Below are positions 1 through 10,600 of a DNA stretch of 64,000 nucleotides, piece after piece. The notes below the pieces were generated by a model that was not told the DNA's origin, did no database searches, and saw nothing but the letters and a program-made list of their open reading frames with translations. Each line of letters begins with the position of its first letter. Position 1 is the stretch's first letter. Origin of the DNA: Nyssa sinensis (taxonomy: Eukaryota > Streptophyta > Magnoliopsida > Cornales > Nyssaceae); assembly GCA_008638375.1 (NCBI GenBank), contig CM018031.1:58454688-58518687 (forward strand). The letters are read 5' to 3'. A program made the position numbers and the translations under genes.

Positions 1-280
1 TTTAGCTTAACGCGTAACTAGGGCTATGGGCTTTCCAAAAGTCACGCGTTCTGTGTTTCCATTTTCCGAGATGACCATTGATGGGTCATTATGGCGCAGC
101 CTAACGTTTGGGCTTTTGAGGCCAAAACTGCCTCTAACCATTATGACGGTTCGGCTTAGTGGGCCTGACTTTCTGAAAACATATATAAAGGTGAGGAAGG
201 GCTTCGTACGCCCTTTCCCTTGTCATTTTCATTGTATTCGAAAGAGAGAGGAAAAGATACTATCATTTCTGAATCAGAGT

Positions 281-830
281 GGCCTTGTAGGTGAGAGATG
301 TGCCATCTTAACTCAGTCGTACAATATTGTCCCCTCTACTGGGCTTAAGTTGCCAGCGCAGGGCTTTGCTGGGCGCCTGGCCCAGGTCTTGTGCTAGAAA
401 GAGAGCAGTCTGGGGCTTATAAGCGACACCACGACTCCTAATCGATGTGAGAGAAAGTGGGCACATCAGCTGCTCCCCTAGTCGGGACTGGTGGAGCAGG
501 GGAAGAGCAAGCCTCGTTCCCTACAAACGGCGCCGAACTGATGCTACACTTTTCTAGTGCACCGTAGGCTACCTAGCCCAATATTGTCTGCTTTGGGCCT
601 TAGGCCTGCACGGCTTTGTTCTTCTAATGAGGAAAAGGCCTTGTAGGTGAGAGATGTGCCATCTTAGTTCAGTCATACAATATTGTACCCTCTATTGGGC
701 TTAAGCTGCTAGCGCAGGGCTTTGTTGGGTGCCTGGCCCAGGCCTTGTACTAAGAAGAGAACAGTCTGAGGCTTATAAGCGACATCAGTTCTCAACTCTT
801 AATCGATGTGGGAGAAAGTGGACACATCAG
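281..830 (+). repeat. Pair of ~190-bp direct repeats in a retroelement-like leader
   Basis: Two closely similar blocks, 281-469 and 637-830, both begin with ggccttgtaggtgagagatg and end with cacatcag, about 356 bp apart. Upstream at 181-190 is a TATA-like tatataaag, followed by a short hairpin-prone stretch (gaagggcttcgtacgccctttc). A TATA signal, a structured leader and duplicated untranslated sequence upstream of a broken coat/gag-like segment (909-1067) resemble the non-coding region of a plant pararetrovirus or LTR element. I found no tRNA primer-binding site, so the assignment is an inference. Confidence 0.5.
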
Positions 831-908
831 ATAATATGACAGATTATCCAATAATCCAAGTTTTACAACACATGATGATGGCTGCAAATGCCTCCAGGGA
901 ATTACCAA

Positions 909-1067
909 AGAACTATTGCTAATGGTCTCATTAATGGCTTCATTGGCCAACTCAAAGGCTGGTGGGATCAGTTTCTCACTTCGGAACAAAGAGAGCAAAT
1001 CTTAGGAGCCATGAAATTAGACGAACAAAGAAATCCTATCTTAAGGAAAAACCAACACATCCCTTGA
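909..1067 (+). pseudogene. Degenerate caulimovirid/retroelement coat- or gag-like fragment
   Basis: One reading frame of about 52 codons stays open to a TGA at 1065 and contains the motif GQLKGWWDQFLT followed by a basic/acidic stretch. From memory of the family, a GQLKGWWD-type motif occurs in coat/gag-like regions of endogenous plant pararetroviruses (Caulimoviridae-like) and related plant polyproteins. The preceding bases appear to belong to the same protein in another frame, so the gene is broken. No protease, reverse transcriptase or movement-protein similarity follows; the sequence turns AT-rich after about 1.2 kb. It is a dead relic. Whether it is viral or retrotransposon in origin is unresolved. 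Confidence 0.4.
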
Positions 1068-1434
1068 TCCAATAACTACATTAGTTTGTGTGATTATTTT
1101 ACATTACTTGGGGGTAATGTTTCCCTCTTATTGGAAAGTGGAAAAGAGTTATTGGTCAACCTAAAATGTCCTACCCTTACCCATTTTAGGTGGTCAATCT
1201 AAAACTTATGCAACGACATGACTCCAACCAAGACTTTTTTACTCATGAATTTTTGCACACCCTTCGTGACATCTCTCAGCATGACAAATCTCTATCAACT
1301 AGGAATTATTTTTTGAAACTCTTACTCTGACAATCAGGTAGGGATTTGTTTTTTTAAAAAATAATTTTTTATCATTTGAGCAAGAAATGTTAAAAAATAA
1401 CTTTTTGATATTATAACACTACTAAAATATAGAC
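1068..1434. other. Intergenic, nothing recognised
   Basis: Mixed-composition sequence after the pararetrovirus-like relic, becoming AT-rich from about 1340. It may include more of the decayed element, but I see no readable frame or motif. Confidence 0.4.
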
Positions 1435-2020
1435 ATAGCACAAGTAAAATAGTTTTTAAGAAAAAAATACTAAGGACCCTCAAAATAAAATTTCAATCAA
1501 AAATGTCCATGATATATTTTTTCTATAAAAAAGATTCAAAAAAGAAACTTTTAATACAAAAAAAGTCTAATTATTAATTTTCATCTTAATACCGTTAAAA
1601 AATATTAATGATTAGACTAAAATAACCTTCAATATACATTTTAAAAAATACTAAATAGTTGATAAAATAAATTATTCAATCCAAAAAAAATATAATATTT
1701 TTTATTATCTAGATGGCCTAAAAAAGAAATTTGCACTTCAAAAAATGTAATACTTTTTTTGAATTGAAAAAAATATTTTTATAAATTTTTTAATATTTCT
1801 TTCTTTCTAAAATGTATTTTCAAGGCTATTTTAGTCTAATCAGTAATATTTTTTAACGATGTTAAGAAACAAGTTAATATTTGGACCTTTTTGTATTAAG
1901 AATTTCTTTTTTGACTCTTTTAGATAGAAGAAATGTAACATGGGTTTTTTTGGATTGAAACTTTAATTTTAGGGACTTTTTGACATTTTTATGTGGTTTT
2001 TACTATTGAAGTTGCTCTAA
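1435..2020. mobile_element. Palindromic MITE / fold-back element, ~586 bp
   Basis: The left ~250 bp and right ~250 bp are inverted copies of one another. For example, cgttaaaaaatattaatgat at about 1592 pairs with the complement of atcagtaatattttttaacg at about 1839, and the outer arms (cacaagtaaaatag and its partner ending gttgctcta) also pair. There is no coding capacity. Arms this long relative to total length are typical of a non-autonomous inverted-repeat element. No clear target duplication was seen, so the superfamily is unassigned. Confidence 0.7.
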
Positions 2021-4175
2021 GTTGACAAAATCCTCTTCTTTCACATTCTTAACTTGGATTCAAAACTTAGCATATATGCACACATATACCTAGATATAAT
2101 TTTTTTCCTCTCCCATCTTTGTACTCCAAAAAAAAATATTATTGTTAGTTGGTCTAGTGCCGACAAAGCCTAGACCAATAATTTTTCATTTCTTATTGGT
2201 GAATCAGAAAGCACAATAGAAAGCCCATGCATGTATTTTTCTTTTCCAGAGACCATAAGGCCCAGCTTGCTGTTGTCACTTCAATCAGCTTTCCATTTTT
2301 CCTTTTACCAGTAACACTGTATTCTTGTTCAATCAGTGTGATCAGGGTGTAAACAAACAAGAGAAGAACTTTGATAGATATAGTCTCCCATACATGATTA
2401 AAGCATAATTTGATAAATTACAAAATCATTTTATCAAGTCCAAAATTAGCCATGATCTTCTGCAAACACCTACTGGTTATTGGGACCCAGTGTTGATCCA
2501 CCTTCCACTCTACCTGGCAGGAGTAGCTGGTTTTTAATCCCATGAGAAATTTTGCCATTAACTAGGTCATTGAACAAGTTCATCAACTCTACTAATGATA
2601 TCTTGATTTGTAAACAAGATGTTACTTTTGTATTTTTTAAAAGTTAACATTCTATTAAAATGATAAAATGTTATTGAACGAGTCATTCAGTGTAAAAGAT
2701 TTTCTGAATGGAGTACAAGAGCTTGAGATTGTCGATATCTTCCTTAAAGATTGGGATGAGTCAATGTCGGTCAATGGTGTGAAAATGCTTCCTGATGTCG
2801 AATTCAAAATATCAGCAAGAGGTTCCCCACTATTAATTGATTCCAGTTCAAGCTCTAAAACTCCAAGTCTAGTCCGAAACCCAATCTTGAACCTGAATAA
2901 TCCAACCGGATTTAAAATTCATTTGTATCGGATTTAACCGAAACCGAGTCCAAGCTCAATTATTAATTCTAATTTTCATATTTTATTCACAATTTCTTCA
3001 ATAAATTGTTGTCTTGTTTTCTATTTTAATTATACTCTAAAAGCTCTATTAATCTCTCAATTTCTCATTTTAAAAGAAACAAAAACTGTTAAAATAATTC
3101 CTATTAACATAATTTAATTTTTAAAAAATATTAAAAGTCAATAAGTTTTTGAAATTATAAAAATATAAATAGTAATTCTTGTAAGGAATTCTTACTAATC
3201 TAATGGTGGATAACTAAATTATAGAAAGTATAATATATAAAATATTGAATTTGGCCTTGGGTTTTCAAAATCTCAATCCAAACTCATTCCTAATTTAGAT
3301 CGAACTTGAGTTCTTTTACCCCAAATGCATCTTAAAGTATTAAAAATGAAACATAAGCCCTAAAAATTTCGCATCGGGCACAAGTTAAGTTTGAGTTGGT
3401 CCGCCCAAATTACACCCCTACTGAGAGATCTGGCATTGTGTACCATTCATGAGCCATGATGCAACTAAGATGCAGGACCTAATGCATGATAGGAAGTCCT
3501 CCCACTCTTTTGATCCATTTTTCATTGTAATCCAAAATTTGATTTCCTTTGATTTTGTGTTGGAGGAGGAGGCTATGGGCGGTGTTTAGGGATGAACACG
3601 AGTCAAGTTAAGTTAAATAATGAGTTGTTTAAGTTTGACTCATTAAAATTATTTAACTGTAAATTTTATTCAAAGTTGACTTACTTATTAATCATCTCTT
3701 GAGTCCCTGTCGAACAAACAAATCTTTCAATCATAAGCCAAACTTGTACAACTTGATTTTTTAAATGGCATTAGAGTACCTATTATTTTTTCATTGACCT
3801 AAATAAATTAAAGAATTTTAAAACATGTTCAAGTTTAACTTACTTATTTTATGATCGGATCTCAAATGAACTTCTAATTGAATTGATTATGAGCTAAGTT
3901 CAAATGATTTGATTCGTTTTATAGACAGTGTTGAATCCGTCCAAAGATTCATCACAAAAGAACCAAAATTTCAAAAAAAAAGAAAAGGAAGGAGAAGAAG
4001 AAGACAACTAAAAAACAGAGTCCCAACTTCTCAATCTCTCTACTCAATTGACAAGATTCAATAGAAGGCTGACAAAACTAGGTGGAGCACACTATTCAAT
4101 CATAGCTCAGGATGAGAATATGCCACAAATTAAGAAGTCAAACATGAAAACCAATTGCATAGTTGTCACCTTGCA

Positions 4176-4213
<38 letters not shown>

Positions 4214-4497
4214 CAATTCTTTGTCTTATAATTATAATCCCAACAAATTAATACTACCAATATATGTTGGTTTGAGCTGCATTGTTCTTGTTTTTATCAA
4301 ATGCCAACTTCATATATTCTCAGAATATGCTAGAAATAAAGTTTAATTCCCTAGTGTTTTGTGAAGATCTTGATTCCCCTTGTTAACTTTTAAATTATCT
4401 ACCTCCTTCCCAAGTATTTAACATTTTTATGGCAGAAAAGTTTCATCTAATCTTAACAGAAGCTCCTTAAATTATACACTTTTTTTCCTTCTTGGAG
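2021..4497. other. AT-rich intergenic stretch with decayed repeats
   Basis: No convincing gene. The segment 2860-3420 ends in an acaccccta motif and 3588-3960 begins tagggatgaacacgag; both look like ends of decayed hAT-type MITEs, but partner ends and target duplications were not secured. A (TA)n microsatellite lies at 4180-4211. Confidence 0.4.
4180..4211. repeat. (TA)n microsatellite
   Basis: About 16 TA units in the 5' flank of the small secreted-protein gene. It causes an artificial Tyr-Ile-rich open frame that should be ignored. Confidence 0.95.
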
Positions 4498-4990
4498 ATG
4501 GAAAATTGCCAAAATGTTGGGGGCAGATTTGGGCTCCTTTGGTTCTTTTTGGTTATTTTCATTCTATTTCAATGTGCCAAAGCAGAAAGTAACTTCCTTT
4601 TCTCCTCCTCTTCCCCCTCCTCCTATTCTTGATTCTAATCAAGGCTGTGTTTGGTTGCATGGAACTGGATTAATTATGATTCTTGGCTTTCAAAACATCT
4701 GTTTTTAATGTTGATTCCAATTCCATTTCCAAGGCCAGAATTTCATGCAACTAATACAGCATAAAGGCACTTCAAGTGACTATATTCTTTTTCTCATTTA
4801 TCATGCAAACCTAACCCAAATCTAATAATCCATTTCCTATTGCTTTCAGACAGAACAGACCCCACAGACAACGTGAATCTTTCTCCATTTCGAGCTTGGA
4901 GAAGTGCTTATTGGTGCTTGAAAAATGTAAAGTATCTGCCATTCAACTATTTTTATTTTTAGTTGATTGCTTCCATGGAAGAATCATCAA

Positions 4991-5024
<34 letters not shown>

Positions 5025-5882
5025 GAGTAAATAAATTATACTAACCTCCTTAAGTTTTCTAACAATTACACTGACGTCTTTTGAGATTTTTGAAATTATA
5101 TTAACATTTCTTACTTTATTTGACAATATACACATCCCTGTTCTAGTTAATTTTTTTTTTCAAAATGATAAAACTGTCATTTTTATTTATTTATTTTTAC
5201 AATTTTAACTTATTTTAAAGATTTTATTATTATTTTATTTAAAAATGAAAAAAAAAACATGAAAATGATAGTTTTATCATTTTTTTAAAAAAAAATTGAC
5301 TGGAAAAAATATCCATATTGTCAGATAAAACATAAAAAGTCAATATAATTATTAGAAACTTAAAAAAAGATCGGTGTAATTTCAAGTATTGGAGGTCAGA
5401 TTGTTACTATTACATAACAATAATATGATCAGTTAAACAAACAATATTAAGAACACCGAAATTCAAAGTGACAATTGTCTCAAACGAGAGATATAAAACA
5501 ACTTCCAAGTAAATAATTAAGCTTGTTAATTAGATTTATGTGTGTGTGTGTGTGTGTGATATAGATGTCTGGGAGTTGCCCGATGAAGTATATATTAAAA
5601 GAAGCAGGGTGGCTCAACGTGACCCAAAGTGATGCAGAAAGCTTCTGTAGCAGTGGCTGCGCAGATCACACCAAGGTAGTGCTTACCTGCATTTATCATT
5701 GCAAACGAGACTACTGGTTTGCTGACAAGAACCATATTAAACAAATCAACCAAACCATCGACTATATATGTTCCAATCCTTCAGGTATGCTTTCTCACCA
5801 CCACAATTTATTGTATGGTTCAAACCAATGATTTCGCCCAATCATTAATTGACAATTGTCTAATATATTAGATTTTATCATT

Positions 5883-5920
<38 letters not shown>

Positions 5921-6071
5921 GGTAACGAAATTGTGTTTGGCTGTTGTTGTAATTGCAGGGTTTAATGGAACAAGTCCATTCCTGCGTACCAGTGCTGGGT
6001 ACAAAAAGAAATGGGGGTCGGCAATGTCAGCTCTACCAGCCTTACTGCTCGTAACCCTCTTTTCTATGTGA
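4498..6071 (+). CDS. Small secreted cysteine-bearing protein, probably GPI-anchored (4 exons)
   Basis: Exons by eye: 4498-4588, 4850-4926, 5565-5784 and 5959-6071 (91+77+220+113 = 501 nt, 166 residues), all with GT/AG borders and matching phase (donors gtaact, gtaaag, gtatgc; acceptors ctttcag, atatag, attgcag). Residues 1-29 form a signal peptide: polar start, then a Leu/Phe/Val/Ile core ending CAKA. The mature part has seven cysteines, including SFCSSGC and LTCIYHC, and N-glycosylation sequons. The last ~18 residues are hydrophobic after KKKW-GSA, as expected for a GPI attachment signal. This predicts an extracellular, membrane-tethered plant protein; I do not recognise the family and infer no function. 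Intron 2 holds a MITE and two microsatellites, and intron 3 a (TA)n tract. A polyadenylation-like aataaa lies near 6178. Confidence 0.75.
4990..5024. repeat. (CA)n(TA)n microsatellite
   Basis: Compound CA/TA repeat in intron 2 of the secreted-protein gene, immediately before a MITE. Confidence 0.95.
5022..5420. mobile_element. MITE with long inverted repeats
   Basis: The left arm carries ctaacctcc, then aattacactgacgtctt and gataaaactgtcattttta; the right arm carries the inverted counterparts (atgatagttttatcat, gatcggtgtaatttc, ggaggtcagattg). It has no coding sequence. It lies in intron 2 of the secreted-protein gene without touching splice sites. Sequence at 18660-18870 has a loosely similar start (aaattatacatagacccctg) and may be a distant relative. 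Confidence 0.65.
5538..5558. repeat. (GT)n microsatellite beside a splice acceptor
   Basis: A GT tract ends six bases before the acceptor atatag of exon 3 of the secreted-protein gene, where a pyrimidine tract would normally stand. Confidence 0.9.
5885..5918. repeat. (TA)n microsatellite
   Basis: Lies in intron 3 of the secreted-protein gene. Confidence 0.95.
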
Positions 6072-6333
6072 CGATCTTCCTTTTCCAGGGGTCTCGAATA
6101 AGTACACAATCATCATCAGAGTAGTAGGGTGTCTTGGAGTTGAACAATTGATGTATGCATATGTTTAGTAATACTGCAATAAAACTATATATGTATGAAT
6201 GTAATAACAAGTTGAATAATGAATGATATGTGCACATCCTCATCCAGCTTACAAAAGATAAGCTTTTTGGAAAATCAATAAACTTTAATAGAAATAATTT
6301 TGTCAAAGAGTTTTTGTTCCAAAAAAGGTACTT

Positions 6334-6661
6334 GAATAGTTATTAGAATCGGATTCAATTGACCGGTTGAACCGAAAGCATACATTTAAACCGGATTAAA
6401 TTAGTGTGAACCGAACTAAACTGATAATTTTTTTCTCAGAATCGGCAGACTAAATTGGTCATTGAACTGGAACTTTTAAAGCCACATTGAGAGCAAAGAT
6501 CGTTTTTACTCAGTTAGCCAAGATAATATTTTATAAACTTTCAACATATATTTAAACAATATAATAATTACCTAATATAATATATTTTTAAAATTTTAAT
6601 TATAAAATCGATTAAACTACGATCCAGTTCATTATTTAATCCAATTCTAATAATTATGACT
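6334..6661. mobile_element. Non-autonomous inverted-repeat element (~330 bp)
   Basis: The ends are inverted copies: left atagttattagaatcggatt, right complementing ataattattagaattggatt. The interior has ccggttgaaccg-type words common in dispersed plant repeats. There is no coding sequence, and the superfamily is not determined. Confidence 0.55.
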
Positions 6662-7039
6662 ATTTACACTCTTCTCTTATACAATTGAGCTCAAAAAAAA
6701 TTATATTAATAAAAACTTTCTGTTTCGGGTCAATTAAAAGATATAACCAATTGGAGTCATTGATACCCATAACAATGAAAAATTCAGAAACATTTCATCA
6801 AAAAATATTTGAGTAACACTTCATATATTTAGCGTTTGTTTGTATCAATATTTAACTTTCCATGTCAAAGCTATTATAGCTCGGTACTTAAAAAAAGGTT
6901 CAACTCTCATTGCTTAATCATTAAAAATTAAAAATAAAAACTATTATATTTAAGAACCAACTTAATTCCTCTATTATTTAATAATTTTTAAATAAATCAA
7001 ACATGAGTATAGATATCCATACTCTTTAATTTTTTATCA
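6662..7039. other. AT-rich intergenic
   Basis: No gene, RNA or structured repeat recognised. Confidence 0.5.
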
Positions 7040-7238
7040 ATAACTTATGAGTAATGTTACTCTTACCTTCATATTTTACCAAAATGTTTACCTTTATGAA
7101 TTGACAGTGTTGTATTGATTGAATATCACATGATGTTACATCATGATGCGATATCTAACCAATACAACACTGCTAATTCATGAAGTTAAACACTTTTGAT
7201 AAAAATTTTAAATAAGCTTAACATTATTGATAACTTAT
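7040..7238. mobile_element. Short MULE-type MITE with 9-bp target duplication
   Basis: A perfect 9-bp direct repeat, ataacttat, flanks the element (7040-7048 and 7230-7238). Between them the ends are inverted (gagtaatgtt against aacattattg) and the arms pair almost to the centre (gacagtgttgtattg with caatacaacactgc). A 9-bp duplication is characteristic of Mutator-like elements. It is non-coding, about 181 bp. Confidence 0.75.
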
Positions 7239-7667
7239 ATATGATCATAGTTTACTAGTTATATTGATATATGCAAATCTATATTGCATTTATTCAACTA
7301 ATATTTATTTTACTAGACCTACCCCAAATAAAAAAAATATCACTAACAAAAAATATCAAATGCACCTTTACTTTTAAGCAAGAAGTTAAATAATAAAAAT
7401 TAATTTGTTTTCACTTATTAAAGATACTACGGGAAAAAAAAATTATCCATAACTGAAGAAACATTTTCTTTTAAAAAAACAGAAGCATATCCATAACTCA
7501 CAACATTTTCTTGGCCTAAGGTCCATATCCATCGTTACCAACTAGTATCATTATTTAACATAGAAGTAGAAAGGAGCATTAAACGACGTTACAGAAACAC
7601 ATTACTCAAAATGATAGTTTTAAGATTTCTGTGACAAACCGCTAGAAGAGATACATAACTAGCCAAA
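7239..7667. other. eIF2beta: 3' flank of the eIF2 beta gene
   Basis: Intergenic sequence and the presumed 3'UTR of the minus-strand eIF2 beta gene. No poly(A) site can be fixed with confidence. Confidence 0.4.
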
Positions 7668-10600
7668 TCAAGTCCCCCCGGCCTTGCGACGGCCAACTCG
7701 AGCTACAAAACCGGCCTTGATGGGAGCAACTGATCGCCCAGAACCACACTACAAGAAAATAATAACAATAGAACAATCAATAACAGGAAGACCATCTCCC
7801 ACTGAAAGGAGCACCAACACAACAGAGTTGTAATAACCCAGCACTTGCATTTACTTACTTCCATCTTATTACATGAATGCATGAAATACAAGTTCTGAAG
7901 GATTACTTCATAAAAAAAAAATTCAGAACAGGACAACCGTGCAAACACAGCATTTTTTTATTTTTTTAAAATTCCATTCTTGAAACCAAGCGTATCATTT
8001 TCCTTGAGGCCTCAGGATGGTTTCAGGTTCCTCTATCATAAATAAGACAAATCAGACAATGTAGGCAAATCTTTAAAGCATCATCGGCCTCAAGAGAGTA
8101 TTACTACACAACCTTCAAGGTTGGACACATAAACACACGGAAAAATAATGAGAGGAAAGAAGAAAAGGAAAGAAAGAGTTCTTTAAACCAAACAGATAAG
8201 TTTTCCTTTTTTTGAAAGTTAGTAGTATTTTTCACAAGGCCTCAGAATAGTTTCAGATTCCTCTGTCATGAATGAGAATCAGACAATGTAGGCAAATCTC
8301 TTAATTCATCATGGCCTCGGAGAAAGAGTCGGGAGTAAACAGAAATCATTGCTTTCTATACTTTGCAATGAAGAAAAGCAAGAGGAAAAGCAAAAGAAAC
8401 AGTTGCCTCAAATATCAGTGAGTTTATAAGTTCTTCCTCGTTCATTTCAAGGTTAATGAATATCCAGAGCAAGAACAAAACTGGTAAATAATGTACCTAA
8501 TAGAACCAAAGCCACACAATCCGTAGAAGCTTACCTTCTCACATCTGAGAAAGAAGAGACGATTCTCCTTCGAAAGAATTGTGTCTGGACTTTTGCACCC
8601 ATTGCAAATGACATACTCATCTGGAAAATATATGTAACCATCAAGATAAGATTCAGGAGTTAAGGAACACGCTACATAGAAACATGCTTCCCTAATGGTA
8701 GGTGGCCGAAGTATCACAATGTGAAGCAGGTAATTGAGTAAAAAAGGCTTGAACAAGAGATGATCAGAGCACATGATGTCAGAACTCCATGCAATGGTAC
8801 TCGCAGATCAGTATTATTTAGCCTTCCAGCCAGCCAAAAAAGCCAAGCAGGCAAGAAAGGCCCACTTCTTAATTTTCAGGCCCACATTTCCCAACTGCCT
8901 TTTGTTTCAACAAAATTAATCAATATGTTAAAGAAGGAACTTACTGACATATCGCCGCAGGATCCCTTCAAAATTTTTTGGTGCAAATCGACCCTTCACA
9001 ACTAATCTTTGCTGTCCATCAAGAGATCCACTTGTCCCCATTTCAGCTAGCAAGAAAGTCATGACATGCTCTGGCTGCCTGTGCATCCTGAAGTACAGGC
9101 AGGAGTTTTATAATGATCATATGCTAAAAGAGATGTTCAAAGGTGTTTAACATCAAACAATATTATCCACCAAGTCTAACACAAATAAGGAACCGATAAC
9201 ATAATCAACTCATGAAACAGGAATAAAAACACAAGCCACCACCATAACTTATGAACATGTACTTCTATCAAACTTCAGAAGCATACTGGCTGCATCATGC
9301 ACCCAAACACAGTTAACCAAAAGGCAAATAGTTAGCCTAGGAAGGGCCTGAATAAGTTTCCGATATTCATAGGAATGAATACTGGAAACTTATTCAAGGC
9401 CATTCAGGGTTCAGTTATTGAAAATTTTCGAAAAAAAGGTTGGCAGGATACAATACTAATCGAAATGGGGAAGAATCACATTGATCAAGGGCACATTGGC
9501 CAATCTTCCAACATATTTCATGTCTATTTTCCCGATGCCTTCTTCAGTGGAAGCAAAGCTAGACAAGCTTTAACGTGACTTCTCATGGGAGGGCAAGGAA
9601 GGTGATAGGGTCCTTTACCTTGTCAAGAAGGTAAAGGACCTTATTTACAATGGGGGTTTGGATCTTAAAAATTTAAAGTTCAATAAAGCTCTCTTGGGGA
9701 AGTGGTTTTGGAGGCTTGGCAAGGATAGTCCAGCTTTGTGGCAGGAAGTGATAGCTACCAAATATGGAGAGGAAGAGGGAGGATGGCATTCTAAGGAGGT
9801 GATGTGGGCTTGTGGTTGTGGTCTTTGGAAGGCTATTCGGAAGAAGGAAGAAGATTTCATCAAGAATGTCCAGTTTGAAGTGGGGAACAAGACGAGGGTT
9901 AGATTTTGGGAGGATCATTGGTGTGTGGAAAGTCCTTTGAAAGACCATTTCCCCTGTTTCCGTTGGAATTTCAGGGAGAGGGAAGAGGAGGAGGTGGTGG
10001 AATTGTTGAAGATTGTGAGCGGGTATAAAATGTGTGCATCCAAAGACGATAAGATGATTTGGAAAAGAAATACTGAAATAGTGAGAAGAAATCCACGGTC
10101 AAATCTTTCTACAAAGATATGATGGGACAAAGAGAAGAGTTTCCTCGAAAGATTATATGGAAGGCGAGAGTTCCTAGTAAAGTGGCTTTCTTTTCATTAA
10201 TTGTGGCAAGGAATGCGATCTTGACTAGGAGAGGTTTCCAACTTCCTAGTGGGGGTTGCTTGTGCGAGAATGGAAGGAAAACGGTAGATCATTTGTTTCT
10301 TCATTGCAAGGTGGCAACTGGCAAGGGATTTGTGGAGCATGGCTTTATCTTAGGTAGGAAATCATTGGGTGATGCTGGCTATGGTCTTGGAAGCTCTTTC
10401 TAGTTGGAGATGTTAGAGGGAAGGATTGGAGAATTGCATGGAGAATGATCCCTCATTGCATTATGTGGAGTCTTTGGAAAGAAGGAAATATGAGAATTTT
10501 TAGCGAATTGAACAATCCCTTTGGTGTCTAAAAGATGGAGAGTTGCGCTTACTTTTCTTTTGGGTTAAATAAGTAAACTCATTGTATTGAGACACATTTA

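Noticed and set aside
2668..2937. 89-codon open frame on +
   Set aside because: Begins in ordinary sequence but runs into repeat-like aaccgga/ggattt words; no homology recognised and no splice context.
5795..6109. Minus-strand open frame through (TA)n
   Set aside because: Shadow of exon 4 of the secreted-protein gene; the Ile-Tyr run is microsatellite.
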